Below, piece after piece: positions 62,601 to 64,000 of a DNA stretch of 64,000 bases. Every line of letters begins with the position of its first letter. Position 1 is the first letter of the stretch. Made by a program: the position numbers and the translations under genes. Under the pieces are notes generated by a model. That model had not been told where the DNA came from, made no database searches, and was given only the letters and a program-made list of their open reading frames with translations. Where the stretch lies: the NCBI GenBank assembly GCA_963792385.1, contig CAWBVZ010000012.1, positions 62,001 to 126,000 on the forward strand, written 5' to 3'. This DNA comes from DASSUW01 sp963792385. GTDB taxonomy: Bacteria > Actinomycetota > Thermoleophilia > Solirubrobacterales > Solirubrobacteraceae.

Positions 62601-64000
62601 TAATGCTTCCGGCGGTACCAGTTCGGCGATGTGTTGGGCGGCGGCACGAGTGGCTCGGGCGTTCGCGCCACCAGCACCGACGGGGCGGCGTCGGCGACGT
62701 GGGCGGCGAGCGCCTCGCCGAACGCGTCGTCGAGCCCGTCGACGGTCTCGGCGCGGATCCCGAACGCCGTCGCGACGGCCGCGAAGTCGGGCGTGCGCAG
62801 GTCGACGCCGTAGCGCTCGTCACCGGAGACGTCCTGGTCGTAGCGCAGCATCCCGTAGCCGCCGTCGTCCACGATCACCGCGGTGAACGGGATCCGCTCC
62901 TGCGCCATCGTGGCCAGTTCGCCGCAGGCGAACAAGAAGCCGCCGTCGCCGGCCACGGCGACCACCGGCCCGGCGTCGGCGAGCGCGGCGCCGAGCGCGG
63001 CCGGGAACGCGTAGCCGAGCGTGCCCCAGCCGAGCGGGATCTGCAGCCGCCGCGGCGCTGTGGTCGTGTAGAAGCCGGCCAGCCAGTAGCCCGGGATGCA
63101 CATGTCCGCGACCACGATCGCGTCGTCGGGTAGCGCGAAGTGCATCGCGTCGAGGAACCGCAGCGCCCGCTCGTCGAGCTCTTCGCACGCCTGTGCACGC
63201 ACCTCGTGCAGGCGCTCGGCGAGCGACTCGAGGCCGTCGCGCTCGTCCACGCGCTCGGCCAGGGCGGCGGTCCCGCGCACCGCGTCGCCCTCCAGCAGGC
63301 AGTCGACGCGGTAGTTCTTTCCGGCGTCCTCGGGATCGAGGTTGACCGCGATCAGCACCGGCGGCTGCGGCATCGAGAAGTTCTGGGTCTGCACGCCGTC
63401 GAGGTCGGAGCCGATCGCGACGACCACGTCGGCCTCGTCCCACAGCGCGCCCGCGGGCGCGACGTGCGCGGGCATGCCGACCAGGCACGGGTGCGCGGGT
63501 GGCAGCACCCCGGCCGCCCCGTAGGTCGTCAGCACCGGTGCCGCAAGCCGCTCGGCCAGCCGCGCGACCTCAGCCCCGGCCTCGCGCGCGCCGCCGCCGA
63601 TCCACAGGAGCGGTCGCTCGGCAGCGGCGAGATGGGCCGCGGCCTCCTCGAGTGCCGCGGCGGCGGCAGGCGCCCTCGTGGCGAGCGGCGCGGGCACGTC
63701 GGTCGGCACCTCGGCCGCGAGCAGGTCGGTCGCGACCTCCAGGTACACGGGCCGGTACGGCGGCTCCGTCGCGTCCGCCACCGCCGCTCCGGCCGCGGAG
63801 GCCACGTGCTCCGGCGCAAGCGCCCGGTACGCCGCCTTCACGACCGGGGCGAACATCGCGGCCTGGTCGGTTGTCTCGTGCAGCACGCCGCGGTAGATGC
63901 CCGGCCGCCGCAGGCTCGACGGGATGTCGGTCGCGATCACCAGCACGGGCGAGCGTGACGCCCACGCCTCGCCGACCGCGCCGAGCGTGTTCGCGGCGCC
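62600..64000 (-). CDS. Thiamine diphosphate-dependent enzyme (acetolactate synthase-like), 5' truncated by window edge
   Basis: ThDP enzyme lacking the first part, which lies beyond base 64000; the frame is open to the edge (GAANTLGAVGEAWASRSPVLVI). Present are the end of the PYR domain, the central domain (ERPLLWIGGGAREAGAEVARLAERLAAPVLTTYGAAGVLP) and the PP domain with the Mg-ThDP motif GDGGFLFACGELATMAQERIPFTAVIVDDGGYGML. The second half of that motif has DDGGYG instead of the more usual NNxxYG. The family includes acetolactate synthases, benzoylformate decarboxylases and related lyases; the reaction is not assignable. Confidence 0.9.
   Translation of the reverse strand, partial: GAANTLGAVGEAWASRSPVLVIATDIPSSLRRPGIYRGVLHETTDQAAMFAPVVKAAYRALAPEHVASAAGAAVADATEPPYRPVYLEVATDLLAAEVPTDVPAPLATRAPAAAAALEEAAAHLAAAERPLLWIGGGAREAGAEVARLAERLAAPVLTTYGAAGVLPPAHPCLVGMPAHVAPAGALWDEADVVVAIGSDLDGVQTQNFSMPQPPVLIAVNLDPEDAGKNYRVDCLLEGDAVRGTAALAERVDERDGLESLAERLHEVRAQACEELDERALRFLDAMHFALPDDAIVVADMCIPGYWLAGFYTTTAPRRLQIPLGWGTLGYAFPAALGAALADAGPVVAVAGDGGFLFACGELATMAQERIPFTAVIVDDGGYGMLRYDQDVSGDERYGVDLRTPDFAAVATAFGIRAETVDGLDDAFGEALAAHVADAAPSVLVARTPEPLVPPPNTSPNWYRRKH

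Overview
The window is high-GC, densely packed bacterial DNA with frequent GTG and TTG starts and many 1 to 4 base start/stop overlaps. The order of its core genes is actinobacterial: rpmE, prfA, prmC, a Sua5-type gene, glyA, a WecA-type glycosyltransferase, then atpI-atpBEFHAGDC. Together with the coding style this suggests a deep actinobacterial lineage such as Thermoleophilia (Solirubrobacterales). That placement is inferred, not proven.

Region by region. 1-2.3 kb: the catalytic subunit of a B12-dependent acyl-CoA mutase (cut by the left edge), a small cupredoxin and the separate B12-binding subunit. 2.2-3.2 kb: an aldo/keto reductase with a frameshift, on the minus strand. 3.2-7.3 kb: a sugar ABC uptake operon (lipoprotein, permease, single-domain ATPase) ending in an exported mutarotase. 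7.35-11.7 kb: an SMR efflux gene and a TetR regulator flanked by two different palindromes, then etfB-etfA-ETF dehydrogenase, which passes electrons from acyl-CoA oxidation to quinone. 11.8-13.3 kb: a secreted protein and an alpha/beta hydrolase.

13.3-24.4 kb: the translation and envelope block (rpmE, DUF1385, prfA, prmC, Sua5-type, glyA, WecA-type), interrupted by a TRAP-TAXI transporter and by a Ser/Thr kinase with a membrane partner. A roughly 195-base nested palindrome lies between glyA and the kinase gene. 24.4-39.1 kb: accessory genes between the WecA-type gene and the ATP synthase operon: a structured leader with a 61-residue ORF, a cupin, a secreted glycosidase-like protein, a LivK-like lipoprotein, an APC permease, OsmC, three MFS exporters, an MBL-rhodanese protein, an acyl-CoA ligase, MarR, a DHFR-like reductase and an I36 inhibitor-like protein. 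39.2-46.3 kb: the complete F1Fo ATP synthase operon.

46.4-55.8 kb: a metzincin, a conserved hypothetical, an M20 hydrolase, then a probable envelope-polysaccharide group (LCP transferase, UDP-glucose dehydrogenase, sugar nucleotidyltransferase, SIS isomerase) and an amidohydrolase. 55.8-59.7 kb: an aldehyde dehydrogenase that has lost its stop, a frameshifted DUF4394 protein, a frameshifted ECF sigma factor and an intact anti-sigma factor. 59.7-64 kb: a zinc-ribbon protein, an HTH regulator with an SRPBCC partner, a winged-helix protein and a ThDP enzyme cut by the right edge.

No rRNA, tRNA, CRISPR array, integrase or transposase was recognised. The most notable signals are non-coding: the glyA-kinase palindrome, the structured leader at 24.4-24.7 kb, and recurrent TAnnnT hexamers 6-9 bases before start codons that suggest leaderless transcripts.
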